From positions 1-56,609 of the forward strand of contig NZ_JAPDPH010000020.1 of the NCBI RefSeq assembly GCF_026013475.1: 56,609 nt of DNA, read 5' to 3'. Below the pieces are notes generated by a model. The model was not told the DNA's origin. It made no database searches and saw nothing but the letters and a program-made list of their open reading frames with translations. Shown one piece after another: positions 23,477-31,163 of this stretch. Position numbers and translations under genes: made by a program. How positions within the stretch are numbered: position 1 is the first letter of the stretch; each line of letters starts with the position of its first letter. This DNA comes from Micromonospora yasonensis (lineage in GTDB: Bacteria > Actinomycetota > Actinomycetes > Mycobacteriales > Micromonosporaceae).

Positions 23477-24376
23477 TCACCAACGGGTCAACGCGGCGGC
23501 CATCTGGGCCAGGGCGACATGGGCGGCGTCGAACAGGGCCAGCTTCCGCGGGAAGTTGTGGATGAGCCCCTGGTACCGGGCTGCGGTGACGGGAACGCCG
23601 GCCGCCAGCAGCCCGGCCGCATACCGTTCCCCCTCGGCGGACAACAGGTCGAGCTCGGCGGTGATGACCACGGCGGGGGGCAGGCCGGTGAGGTCGGCCC
23701 GCAGTGGATCCAGATCCGGCTGTGTACGGTCCACGTCGGGTGGGGCGACCGCGTCCCAGAAGAACCGCATCTCCTCGCGGTCCAGGCCGTACTCGTCCAG
23801 GTCTGGATAGTCGGCTGCGGGGTCGATGACCGGGCAGATGAGGATCTGTCCCGCGAGACGGATTCCCGCGTCCCGGGCACGCCGAGCGGTCACCGCCGCC
23901 AGGTGTCCTCCCACGGAGTCGCCGGCCACGGCTATCCGGCTCGGGTCGAGGCCGTGTCGGGCCGCCTCAGGCCCGCGCAGCCAGATGAGCGCGCGCGCCA
24001 TGTCGTCCACGGCTGCCGGGTACGGATGCTCGGGTGCGAGCCGGTAGTCGACGGAGAGCACGGCCCAGCCGGACGCGGCCGCCAGGCGCCGGCACAGCCC
24101 GTCGTGGGTTTCCACGTTGCCCATCACCCAGCCTCCGCCGTGCGCATAGAGGACGACCGGCATCGCGTCGTGATCGGCGTCGCGGTAGAGGCGAGCGGGC
24201 ACGCCGCCGGCATCGACGGCCACCACGGACCGGATCGCCGGTGCGCTGCCCACCTCGGCCGGGGTTGCCTGGATCATGCTGAGGCGTGCCGCCGGCAGAT
24301 TCGCTCGGGTGAGCGGGACACGCTGCTGGACTTGCATCGCCGCCCGCGCTTGCGGGTGGAGCCGGCTGGGGTCCAC
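23477..24376 (-). CDS. Alpha/beta-hydrolase, hormone-sensitive-lipase family esterase
   Basis: About 299 residues. It has the oxyanion-hole motif 'YAHGGGW', the nucleophile in 'VAGDSVGG', and the Asp and His of the triad in 'TAELDLLSAEG' and 'GLIHNF'. This is the HSL-type carboxylesterase family, acting on short or medium acyl esters in the cytoplasm. I choose the GTG at 24376 because homologues begin near this point ('VDPSRLHPQAR') and GATACT lies six bases upstream, a leaderless-type -10. A GTG at 24421 would add 15 residues. It stands alone. Confidence 0.88.
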   Translation of the reverse strand: MDPSRLHPQARAAMQVQQRVPLTRANLPAARLSMIQATPAEVGSAPAIRSVVAVDAGGVPARLYRDADHDAMPVVLYAHGGGWVMGNVETHDGLCRRLAAASGWAVLSVDYRLAPEHPYPAAVDDMARALIWLRGPEAARHGLDPSRIAVAGDSVGGHLAAVTARRARDAGIRLAGQILICPVIDPAADYPDLDEYGLDREEMRFFWDAVAPPDVDRTQPDLDPLRADLTGLPPAVVITAELDLLSAEGERYAAGLLAAGVPVTAARYQGLIHNFPRKLALFDAAHVALAQMAAALTRW

Positions 24377-25205
24377 CCGCTCAGTATCACCTGCTCGACG
24401 GATGTCAGTGTTGCCCGACACGGCGGTGACGGACCGGCGAACAGGCCGCTACGGTGTGGAGCGTGGGCGAGCATCTACCGGCACTCCCCGAGGACGTGAG
24501 CACGCCGTTCCGCCCATCGACTCGTACGGCACGTGCGGTCCACCGTGCCCCTGCTGATGGACGGTGGCGCCCTGCGCGGCGGCCCTCAACCTCGACAGCG
24601 CAGCCGACCGGGACGCCCTGCACGCCTGGGCCGACGGAGTCCCCGGCAGGTGCCAGCCGGGCTGAGCGTAGCTGGTAGCGTCTGGCATTCCCTGCGTCGC
24701 TCTCCCGACCGGCTGACCTCTGGTTCAGCCTGGGGGATTTGCCCTGCGAACGTGCGTCCGCGACCCAGCGACCCCCGCGCACGACTCGACGCCTTCATGG
24801 CCGCATTCACCCGATACAACCCCCAGTGGGCGCCGTAACTGCAGTCCGCGCTGCGACTCTCACTCGAACAGCCAGGACACCAGCAGGTCCAGACCGAGCA
24901 ATGCCCACTGCTACGCCGGGGTCGGGCCATCGCCTGGATCGAAGATGCCCTCGCGCCGCTACAGCACAGCCATCCCGACATCGACCGGCACCAACTCGCC
25001 GTCGCCATCCGCTCCGCGACCGGCATCGAGTCCCTCATCTGGTTGCAGGACATCGCCGGTCAAACCCCCGATGAGGCAGCCGAAACGGTACGCCGTACAA
25101 GCAGCGGCCAGGTGGGTCCACTCCCCCAATCGTGACCGTTGCATACGTACTCCGTTGCCGGGTATCTCGCCACTATCCCCAACGTCAACAGCCGGGAGGT
25201 CCGCC
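24377..25205. other. Gap without an intact gene (829 bases)
   Basis: Nothing credible is seen in 24422-24750 on either strand; open frames there have no recognisable motif. From 24752 to 25135 lies a decayed TetR gene, listed separately. The last 70 bases are the leader of the hemerythrin gene with GGGAGG before its start. Confidence 0.6.
24752..25135 (+). pseudogene. C-terminal half of a TetR-family regulator with internal stop
   Basis: In one frame the translation reads 'RARLDAFMAAFTRYNPQWAP', then a TAA stop at 24836-24838, then 'LQSALRLSLEQPG' and 'RGRAIAWIEDALAPL', 'LAVAIRSATGIESLIWLQD', 'AGQTPDEAAETVRR'. The part after the stop matches the C-terminal ligand domain of TetR regulators ('LR-GRR--WIEDAL-PL', 'LA-AI----GIE-L-WL'). 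No DNA-binding domain is found upstream. A truncated and stop-interrupted relic is the simplest reading. Confidence 0.72.
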
Positions 25206-25775
25206 GTGACGGCAGCAGCCCAGAAGCAGGACGTCATCGACCTGCTGCTCAGCCAGCACAACGAGATCAAGTCGCTATTCGCCCAGGTCAAGGCGGCTCA
25301 GGGCAGCGAGCAGAAGCGACAGGCATTCCAGCAGCTCGTCCGGCTTCTTGCCGTACACGAAAGCGCCGAGGAGGAGGTCGTCCACCCTTCCGCCCGTGAC
25401 GATGCGGGCGACGCCGTGGTGGACGCCCGCCTGCGCGAGGAGGGCGAGGCCAAGCACGTCCTGTCCGGCCTGTACGACCTCGGCGTGGACGCGCCGAGCT
25501 TCGACGCCAAGTTCGCCGAGTTCGAGAAAGCGGTCCTGGCTCACGCCACCCATGAAGAGCAGGAAGAGTTTCCAGCCCTGCGCCGCAACACCGACGCCAA
25601 CACCCTACGCCGCATGGCCGGCGCCGTCCGTGCCGCAGAAGCCATCGCGCCGACCCGCCCCCACCCGGCCGCCGGGCAGTCCGCGGTAGGCAACATGCTC
25701 GTCGGGCCACCTGTGGCGATCTTCGACAGGATGCGAGACGCGGTGCGGGACTGGCGGCAAGCCCACACGGGCTGA
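25206..25775 (+). CDS. Hemerythrin-domain (HHE) protein
   Basis: A 189-residue protein with the HHE cation-binding pattern: His in 'LLSQHNEIKS', 'AVHESAEEEVVHP' (His-x3-Glu and His), 'EEGEAKHVL', and 'LAHATHEEQEEFP'. These residues would hold a di-iron centre on a four-helix bundle, used for oxygen, NO or oxidative-stress sensing or iron storage. The GTG at 25206 has GGGAGG upstream. A C-terminal extension of about 60 residues follows the bundle. The gene stands alone between two decayed genes, so context gives no partner. Confidence 0.92.
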   Translation: MTAAAQKQDVIDLLLSQHNEIKSLFAQVKAAQGSEQKRQAFQQLVRLLAVHESAEEEVVHPSARDDAGDAVVDARLREEGEAKHVLSGLYDLGVDAPSFDAKFAEFEKAVLAHATHEEQEEFPALRRNTDANTLRRMAGAVRAAEAIAPTRPHPAAGQSAVGNMLVGPPVAIFDRMRDAVRDWRQAHTG

Positions 25776-25780
25776 CCCCG

Positions 25781-25924
25781 CGCTGCTACCAGCCGGCTCG
25801 CTCGGGCCACGACATCGGCGCCCTTGTGAGGGCCCAGGTCCTGCTCGACGATGCGCGGCATCAGGTCGACGACGATCAGGGCGGTGCATCCGGCGGCAAG
25901 ATCCTTGGTAAGGGGTAAGGCCAC
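25781..25924 (-). pseudogene. N-terminal fragment of an isochorismatase-family hydrolase
   Basis: A GTG-initiated stretch of about 48 codons reads 'CTALIVVDLMPRIVEQDLGP' and 'HKGADVVARASRLVAA', the first strand-helix unit of cysteine hydrolases (isochorismatase/nicotinamidase type, catalytic Asp in 'VVDL'). The similarity ends abruptly at the edge of the hemerythrin gene, and the lysine and cysteine parts of the active site are absent. It is a truncated relic. Between 25925 and 26081 I see no gene. Confidence 0.68.
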
Positions 25925-26081
25925 GTCGAGACCCTAACATTCCACCCGGCACACGGACGCCTCGCCGGTTCCCGGAAGCACAAGGGAATGCGGGTTATGA
26001 GCAGCGCTCAGTTGTCTTGGCAGGTCCAGCCATGCCGATCACCTGCCGAGCCTCGGTGGTTCAAGGTCACGCACTGACCGA

Positions 26082-26113
26082 CCGGCCCTGGACTCGCTGG
26101 TTCCCAGGGCCGG
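26082..26113 (-). terminator. Stem-loop terminator after the secreted glycosidase-like gene
   Basis: A perfect 10-bp stem CCGGCCCTGG / CCAGGGCCGG with a 12-base loop, beginning 11 bases past the stop of the leftward gene. No U-tract. Confidence 0.6.
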
Positions 26114-26124
26114 CCGCTGTGCGT

Positions 26125-27711
26125 TCAACAAGAAGAGCTCACTGCCTGGGCGTGTATCGACTGATAAAGACAGTCGAAAACGCCAGGGTGAATATAGGTG
26201 GCGTCCGGCGCCGAACCAGTGAAGGCGCGCATGTAGTAGAGCCTGTCCACCTGCGGATAGCCAGCCGGAACCTGCCCGGGCAGGTTCTGGCCGTTCACCC
26301 CGTCAAGGAAGAGGAAGGCATAAGCCTGCCGGCGCCCGGTGAAGGTGGAACTGGGATTGGCTTGGCAGCCGCTCGGTGGGTTGTACGAGGTGGCGTGGTA
26401 GACGGAGATCTCGTTCAGCCAGATGCGGGTGTTCGAGCCATAGCCGATGTTGGCGAGGTTGGTCGCCATCTGAACGGTCTTCGAGCGATAGTTCGGCGGC
26501 GGGTACGAGTTACCCGGGTTTCCGGTGCAGTACTCGAAGTCGGACACGTCCGGGTAGGGGTGGACACCCCAGGTCCAGGGCCTGACCCCGGCGCAGCCGG
26601 CACAGTTGTTCAGGTGCTGGGCGTACGTGCGCCAATACGCCTGGCTGGTGGTCACCCCGTCGGTTCCTGTGACCGGTGCGGTCTGGGAGCCAACCCCGCC
26701 GCTGTAGTCGCCGGCCACGATGCCACTGTTGAGCTGGTTGGCGGCTGGGCCGGAGGTGAGCTGACACCCGGTACCGCAGATGTTGAGCACCGCCATGTAG
26801 TACTGGGCCGCCAGGACCGGGCCGCACCAGTTCGTGTTCGTGCTCGCAGTCCCGTTCGCCGTGCATTGGGCGGTGGAGAGCAGGTTCCCGCCGAACGGGA
26901 GGTAGAACTTCTGCGGGCTGGCCGGGATCGACCCGAGCGCGTTGCCCGCGGTCTGGTCGCTGGCGAAGTCCGGCTCGCCCCACGGGGCGATGATGTGCAC
27001 CCGCGCACCGCACGGATTCGAGGCACACGCGCCGCTGCCGCCAGGTGGCGGCCCGACGGGACCGCTGAGCAGCACGCAACTGTTGCCGGTCGCGTCCGAG
27101 CCGTAGCGGCACAGGCTGTACTCGTCCGTGAACGCGGTGATGGCCTTCCGGTAGTTGTCGATCGAGGGCGCCAGGATCGCGTTGTACGGGATGCGGGAAT
27201 CGAGAGCGCCAGGATTGAGGTTGCGGTAGTTGTAGTCGGGCTTGAACGCGATCTGTGCGGCGACCCCGACCTTCCTGGCCGCGTCAAGCCACCAGTCCAG
27301 GCACGCCTGCTCGTTCTTGAGCGCCTGCAGATGAACCGCTGCCCACTGGCTGCCCGGCGGGTCGTACTGGGTCACGACCGAGGCATTTGCCGAGTACGGC
27401 AGCGCGATATCCCACGGGACGCTGACCCGCACGGTGCCGGAGTGCAGGCCGGCCCACCATCCCTGGCCGTCCACGGGGTTCGGGCTCGCGTTGAGCATTA
27501 CCTGCTGAGCGGCTGGGCCGTTTACCGGCGGGGCAGTCCCGTTCACCCAATGCTCGCCGTTGTCGCAGTTGTTGATCGAGCCGTCGTGGATCCCGACCAC
27601 GATGGGGCCGGTGGCTGCATGTGCTGCAGGCGCCGCCGGAATCGGGCTCACCGTGAGGCCGGCGAGGCCTAAGACCAAAGCCGAAGACAAGGCAGTCAGC
27701 TGCTTCCTCAT
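26125..27711 (-). CDS. Secreted glycoside-hydrolase-like protein of unassigned family
   Basis: A 528-residue exported protein with signal peptide (about 1-33, Ala-x-Ala site 'AAHAATG'). The mature part reads like a clan-A TIM barrel: 'GTVRVSVPWDI' early, 'HIIAPWGEPDF' with a Glu in an acid/base-like position, 'TWGVHPYPDVS', and 'IWLNEISVYHA' with a Glu in a nucleophile-like position. It is rich in Asn, Gly and Cys (many paired cysteines), so disulfides are likely. I cannot name the family. Promoter elements TTGACA with a CAGTGT box 18 bases on, and AGGGGAG before the ATG, support expression. No carbohydrate-binding module is seen. Confidence 0.72.
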   Translation of the reverse strand: MRKQLTALSSALVLGLAGLTVSPIPAAPAAHAATGPIVVGIHDGSINNCDNGEHWVNGTAPPVNGPAAQQVMLNASPNPVDGQGWWAGLHSGTVRVSVPWDIALPYSANASVVTQYDPPGSQWAAVHLQALKNEQACLDWWLDAARKVGVAAQIAFKPDYNYRNLNPGALDSRIPYNAILAPSIDNYRKAITAFTDEYSLCRYGSDATGNSCVLLSGPVGPPPGGSGACASNPCGARVHIIAPWGEPDFASDQTAGNALGSIPASPQKFYLPFGGNLLSTAQCTANGTASTNTNWCGPVLAAQYYMAVLNICGTGCQLTSGPAANQLNSGIVAGDYSGGVGSQTAPVTGTDGVTTSQAYWRTYAQHLNNCAGCAGVRPWTWGVHPYPDVSDFEYCTGNPGNSYPPPNYRSKTVQMATNLANIGYGSNTRIWLNEISVYHATSYNPPSGCQANPSSTFTGRRQAYAFLFLDGVNGQNLPGQVPAGYPQVDRLYYMRAFTGSAPDATYIHPGVFDCLYQSIHAQAVSSSC

Positions 27712-27771
27712 GTCTCTGGGCTCCCCTCTTTTCGATCACACTGCGCCCTCCGAACGCAGCCTGTCAAGAAC

Positions 27772-27785
27772 CTCTATATTTAGAG
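27772..27785. promoter_or_regulatory. AT-rich inverted repeat CTCTA-TATT-TAGAG
   Basis: A 5-bp inverted repeat in the 80-base gap between the leftward secreted-protein gene and a short rightward frame. It lies immediately upstream of the TTGACA element of the leftward gene and could be a regulator site. The AT content contrasts with the surroundings. Confidence 0.35.
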
Positions 27786-27791
27786 ACCTCG

Positions 27792-28070
27792 ATGCATAGC
27801 ACGGCGGGCGGCAGGCCACTCCAGGGAGCCGAGCTGGTCTACTTCATCGCGGTCGGCCGGACGGGCGAGCAGACGGTCGGGCGAGTGGTCGGCAAGGCGA
27901 CGACCGGCGACGACGGCGTGGCGCGCTACACGCGCACGCACGGCGTCGACGGCCCGACGTTCTCCGACGAGCGTATCGACCGGCACTCCGTGGAGTACAG
28001 CCCGATAAACAAGATCGACAACGTGCAGTACTGCCGGGCACGCGGCGATGCCAAGCTGACCGCCGGCTGA
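27792..28070 (+). CDS. Short Ig-like-domain fragment or small hypothetical protein
   Basis: A 92-residue frame: 'GRPLQGAELVYFIAVGRTGE' and 'GKATTGDDGVARYTRTHGVD' follow the pattern of bacterial Ig-like repeats ('G-PLAGA-V-F', 'T--DGVA-Y'), and it ends with 'NVQYCRARGDAKLTAG'. There is no signal peptide and no good ribosome site, so it is more likely the end of a larger exported protein that has lost its start than a functional gene. It could also be a genuine small protein. Codon use looks coding. Confidence 0.4.
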   Translation: MHSTAGGRPLQGAELVYFIAVGRTGEQTVGRVVGKATTGDDGVARYTRTHGVDGPTFSDERIDRHSVEYSPINKIDNVQYCRARGDAKLTAG

Positions 28071-28152
28071 CGCACGGGGAGGCTCGGGCGGACGTGCGGG
28101 TCGCTGGCTGTCGTGCTGGGGCCTTCCGCACGCTCGCCCTCAACACATTGGG

Positions 28153-28671
28153 CTACTCGTTCACCAGGACGGGGACACCCACCGCTGCGGATGCCACTCG
28201 GCCGTGAAGCTGGCTGGGGAGGGCGATGCTGAACGTCTCCAGTTCCTCAGGTGCCTGGTGGTCGTGCCCGTCCTCAGTGCGGTGGTAGACGAACCGGCCA
28301 GTGTGCAGTAGTTGCCCGTTGCTGTCGTAGAGCCCGGCAATGACTTGCAGCTCCAGGATTTCACTGACGTCGCTGGTGACCTTGATCGATCCGCTGACTG
28401 CGTCGCGGTTCAGGGTCAGGTCGGCGAAGTCGAAGCGGTCGTCGAAGGGGCCGGGAACGGTGGCGACGGTACCGGGGGCAGGATGCTGCTGGCTCAGTCC
28501 GTCCAGCGTCGGCTCACCGGACGCAGGCGTCAGCCCGGGAAAGGCGGTCTTCACCGCTGCGGCAGGGGCCGGAGCCTGCGCGGCGCCGTGCTGGTCGGAG
28601 CAGGCCGTGGTGGCGACGAGCCCCACGGCGACCAGAAGACCAGCCAGGGTGAGAACACGTTTGTTCTGCAC
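28153..28671 (-). CDS. Small secreted lipoprotein downstream of the alkaline phosphatase
   Basis: A 172-residue protein with a signal peptide ending 'VATTAC', a lipobox, followed by an Ala/Pro-rich linker. The C-terminal 110 residues are beta-rich ('VSGSIKVTSDVSEILELQVI', 'AGLYDSNGQLLHTGRFVYHR') with a His-rich 'EDGHDHQ'. I do not recognise the family. The GTG at 28671 has GAGGAG upstream. It lies 71 bases after the alkaline phosphatase gene, but a strong hairpin separates them, so partial co-transcription at most. Confidence 0.75.
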   Translation of the reverse strand: MQNKRVLTLAGLLVAVGLVATTACSDQHGAAQAPAPAAAVKTAFPGLTPASGEPTLDGLSQQHPAPGTVATVPGPFDDRFDFADLTLNRDAVSGSIKVTSDVSEILELQVIAGLYDSNGQLLHTGRFVYHRTEDGHDHQAPEELETFSIALPSQLHGRVASAAVGVPVLVNE

Positions 28672-28690
28672 GGGGTTCTCCTCAGGTGGA

Positions 28691-28731
28691 ACGGGTGGGT
28701 CGGAAGCCGGGTTGGCTTCCGACCCACCCGT
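28691..28731 (-). terminator. Perfect 18-bp stem-loop between phosphatase and lipoprotein genes
   Basis: ACGGGTGGGTCGGAAGCC pairs exactly with its complement across a 5-base loop (GGGTT). It begins 12 bases after the alkaline phosphatase stop. It is a very strong intrinsic hairpin, so a terminator or an mRNA 3'-end stabiliser for the phosphatase message is likely. Confidence 0.78.
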
Positions 28732-28742
28732 GGCGGAGGTGC

Positions 28743-30242
28743 TCAGCCAGCCAGGCCGAGGGCCCGGCCGACGACGGTGAACAGGTCCGTGTTGTCGATG
28801 CTGCCGGCCATCGCCTCAGCACCCGAGCCGTAGGCGAACACCGGCACGTCGGCGCCGGTGTGGTTGCCGGACAGGTAGGTGAGCCACAGGCTGGCCTCCG
28901 GCGACCCGTCGCGAACCGCGGCGGGATCATCCGGGGTGCGGAACGTGGCCGGGGCGAAGTTCCGCGGATCCGAGGCCCCGGCGCCGTTGACGATGCCGGT
29001 CGACCGGTTCGGGTCCTTGACGTTGCCACCCGGTCGGGTGGGGGTGGAGTTGTTGGCCGTGTTGCCGCCGTCGACGTTCACCGGCGGGGCGGCGGCCTCC
29101 GCGTTGGTGAAGCTGCCCTTCTCGATGATGTTGAACCCGGCGCACTCGTGGTCGGCGGTGACGATGACCAGGGTGTGCCCGTCGCGCTTGGCGAAGTCCA
29201 ACGCCACCTTCACCGCGTCGTCGAACGCCTTCATCTCCTCCAGCGTCTGGGCCGCGTCGTTGGCGTGTGACCGCTTGTCGATCAGCGCGCCCTCGACCTG
29301 CAGGTAGAAGCCCTTGCCACCGCCGTTGTTGCCAGCCAGCAGGTCGATGGCCTTGCTGGTCATCTCCGGCAGCGACGGCTCCGCGGCCTGCGGCGAGTCC
29401 GGGTGCTCCCGCTTGTACTTCTCAATGGTCAGGTTGCCCTTGTTGAACAACCCGAACACCTTGTCGCCCTGCGCCGAGGCCAGGTTGCCGCGGGTGGCCA
29501 CGGCCTGGCTGGCCGGCGAACCCAGCACGGTGTAACCCTGCTCCTGCAGGGCCTTCTCGTCCGCGGCGTCGAACCGCGCCAGTCCACCGCCGAGAATGAC
29601 ATCGGCGGTGCCGTTACGGGCGATCTGGTCCGCGATCGGGGTGACCCGAACATCAGACGTGGGCAGCAGGGCACCGGTGACCTTGGTGTCCTGGCAGGCC
29701 GCGTCGGAGTAGCTGGGACCCTGGCAGCCGCGCGCCAGGGCGTGACTCATCTGGCCGGCCGGGGTCGCGTCGGTGATCTCGGCGGTGGACACGTTCCCGG
29801 TGCGGTAGCCGGCCTGTTTGGCCAGCTCCATCGCCGTAGGAACGACCTTCCCCTTGCCGTCGATGCCGAGGGCGGCGTTGTAGGTCTTGACTCCCGATGC
29901 CCACGCCGTCGCCGCCGATGCGGAGTCGGTGACGTAGTTCGGGACGAAATCGGCAGCGCCGGGCTGGCCGGAGTTCTTCTCCACCGCGTAGGTGCTGACC
30001 TGCCCCACGACCGGCATGGTCTCCATCGCCAGGTGCCCCGCGGCACCGTAGAAGCGCTCGCGCGCGGCGGTGACGTGGGTACGCCCCATACCGTCGCCGA
30101 GCAGGTAGATGACGTTCTTGACCCGACCGTTGCTGCCGCCCGCGGCGGTCGCGGACGTGCTGCTGACGACGCCGGTGCCAACAGCACCAGCCAACAGCAC
30201 GACCGCCGCCGCAGCCGAACCCGTGCGGATACGAGTGGACAT
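28743..30242 (-). CDS. phoA: Secreted alkaline phosphatase, PhoA family
   Basis: A 499-residue exported phosphomonoesterase. It has a signal peptide (about 1-34), the metal ligand in 'YLLGDGMG' (Asp50), the nucleophile in 'VTDSASAATAW' (Ser107), 'VEGALIDKRSHAND', 'TADHECAGF' and 'GNHTGADVPVFAYG', which supply the remaining zinc and magnesium ligands. It releases phosphate from organic esters outside the cell. The ATG has GAGGGGA upstream. It is divergent from the ChrB-like gene. One GTTCACC element lies about 107 bases upstream, but I could not find the second repeat of a PHO box. Confidence 0.95.
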   Translation of the reverse strand: MSTRIRTGSAAAAVVLLAGAVGTGVVSSTSATAAGGSNGRVKNVIYLLGDGMGRTHVTAARERFYGAAGHLAMETMPVVGQVSTYAVEKNSGQPGAADFVPNYVTDSASAATAWASGVKTYNAALGIDGKGKVVPTAMELAKQAGYRTGNVSTAEITDATPAGQMSHALARGCQGPSYSDAACQDTKVTGALLPTSDVRVTPIADQIARNGTADVILGGGLARFDAADEKALQEQGYTVLGSPASQAVATRGNLASAQGDKVFGLFNKGNLTIEKYKREHPDSPQAAEPSLPEMTSKAIDLLAGNNGGGKGFYLQVEGALIDKRSHANDAAQTLEEMKAFDDAVKVALDFAKRDGHTLVIVTADHECAGFNIIEKGSFTNAEAAAPPVNVDGGNTANNSTPTRPGGNVKDPNRSTGIVNGAGASDPRNFAPATFRTPDDPAAVRDGSPEASLWLTYLSGNHTGADVPVFAYGSGAEAMAGSIDNTDLFTVVGRALGLAG

Positions 30243-30466
30243 GAACTTCCCCTCACAGCAGGACAGGCGCCAGTCGGCGCCGAATGCGGAAGGTAGGCCG
30301 GGTCAACAAACGCCCGCGGCTGTCCGGATGACCACAGCTCAAGCGGACGGTGAACTCACAGCTCACGGGGCATTCCTGAGCCTCAGGTCGGCACCCCCAG
30401 CGAGGCCCGTGTAACCTTCGCTACTACTCGATGTTACGGTTGCAACGCCAGCAGGTGGAGGTGGGT

Positions 30467-31132
30467 GTGGAGCGGTTCGTGGTGGTCGCGGCGTCGACTG
30501 CGGGCGGGTCGGCGAGCCTGCGGATGCAGGTGTGGCGGAAGCTGCGCTCGTTGGGGGCGGTGTATGTGCAGCAGTCGGTATGTCTGCTGCCGGCTCGGGA
30601 CGGGGTGCTCAGGGAGTTGCGCCGGCTGGTGGCTCGGGTCCGCGCCGAGGGCGGGACCGCGCGGATGCTGACCGTGGAGTTGCCCGAGCGGGCCGAGTAC
30701 GACGACCTCGTCGCGGAGTTCAACGCGGCCCGTGATGTCGAGTACGCCGAGGTGGTGGAGCGCACGCCGGCGTTCCTGACCGAGATCGAGCTGGAGACCA
30801 GGCGGGGCCGGGCCACCTACGCCGAGGTGGAGGAGTCCGAGGCGGACCTGGACCGGTTCAAGACCTGGCTGGGAAAGATCTCCGCTCGGGATTACTTTGG
30901 CGCCCCAGGCGGTGAGGCCGCCCGCGCTGCGCTCGCCGAGTGCGAGCAGGCCCTCGCCGCGTTTGAGCACGCAGCGTTGTCCGCCGAGGCCCTACCCGCT
31001 GGCGAGGGCGGGTCGGAGCAGGCGGCCGGGGCGGGCCGGTTGCGGTTGGTGGCCGGCGACCCGCCGGGCACCGGTGTACGCGCGGGGCGGGCCCGCAAGT
31101 CCCGCGGCCCCCGCCAGGGAGGCACGGCATGA
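30467..31132 (+). CDS. ChrB N-terminal-domain-like protein
   Basis: About 221 residues from the GTG at 30467, which has GGAGG five bases upstream; a start at 30431 lacks a ribosome site. The first 100 residues ('GGSASLRMQVWRKLRSLGAV', 'QQSVCLLPARDGVLRELRRL', 'ARVRAEGGTARML') match the N-terminal domain of ChrB, a regulator/sensor of chromate resistance. The usual C-terminal ChrB domain is replaced by a helical, Ala/Glu-rich tail and a basic end. It lies 31 bases before the P-type ATPase gene and is probably co-transcribed. It may sense or help handle a metal; that is inference. Confidence 0.75.
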   Translation: MERFVVVAASTAGGSASLRMQVWRKLRSLGAVYVQQSVCLLPARDGVLRELRRLVARVRAEGGTARMLTVELPERAEYDDLVAEFNAARDVEYAEVVERTPAFLTEIELETRRGRATYAEVEESEADLDRFKTWLGKISARDYFGAPGGEAARAALAECEQALAAFEHAALSAEALPAGEGGSEQAAGAGRLRLVAGDPPGTGVRAGRARKSRGPRQGGTA

Positions 31133-31163
31133 GTGCCCAAGGGCGAGGCGAGAGGGACTGGTC

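Noticed and set aside
30345..30355. GTTCACCGTCC upstream of the alkaline phosphatase gene as a PHO box
   Set aside because: Only one repeat unit is clear; the second 11-base unit expected for PhoP binding is not recognisable.
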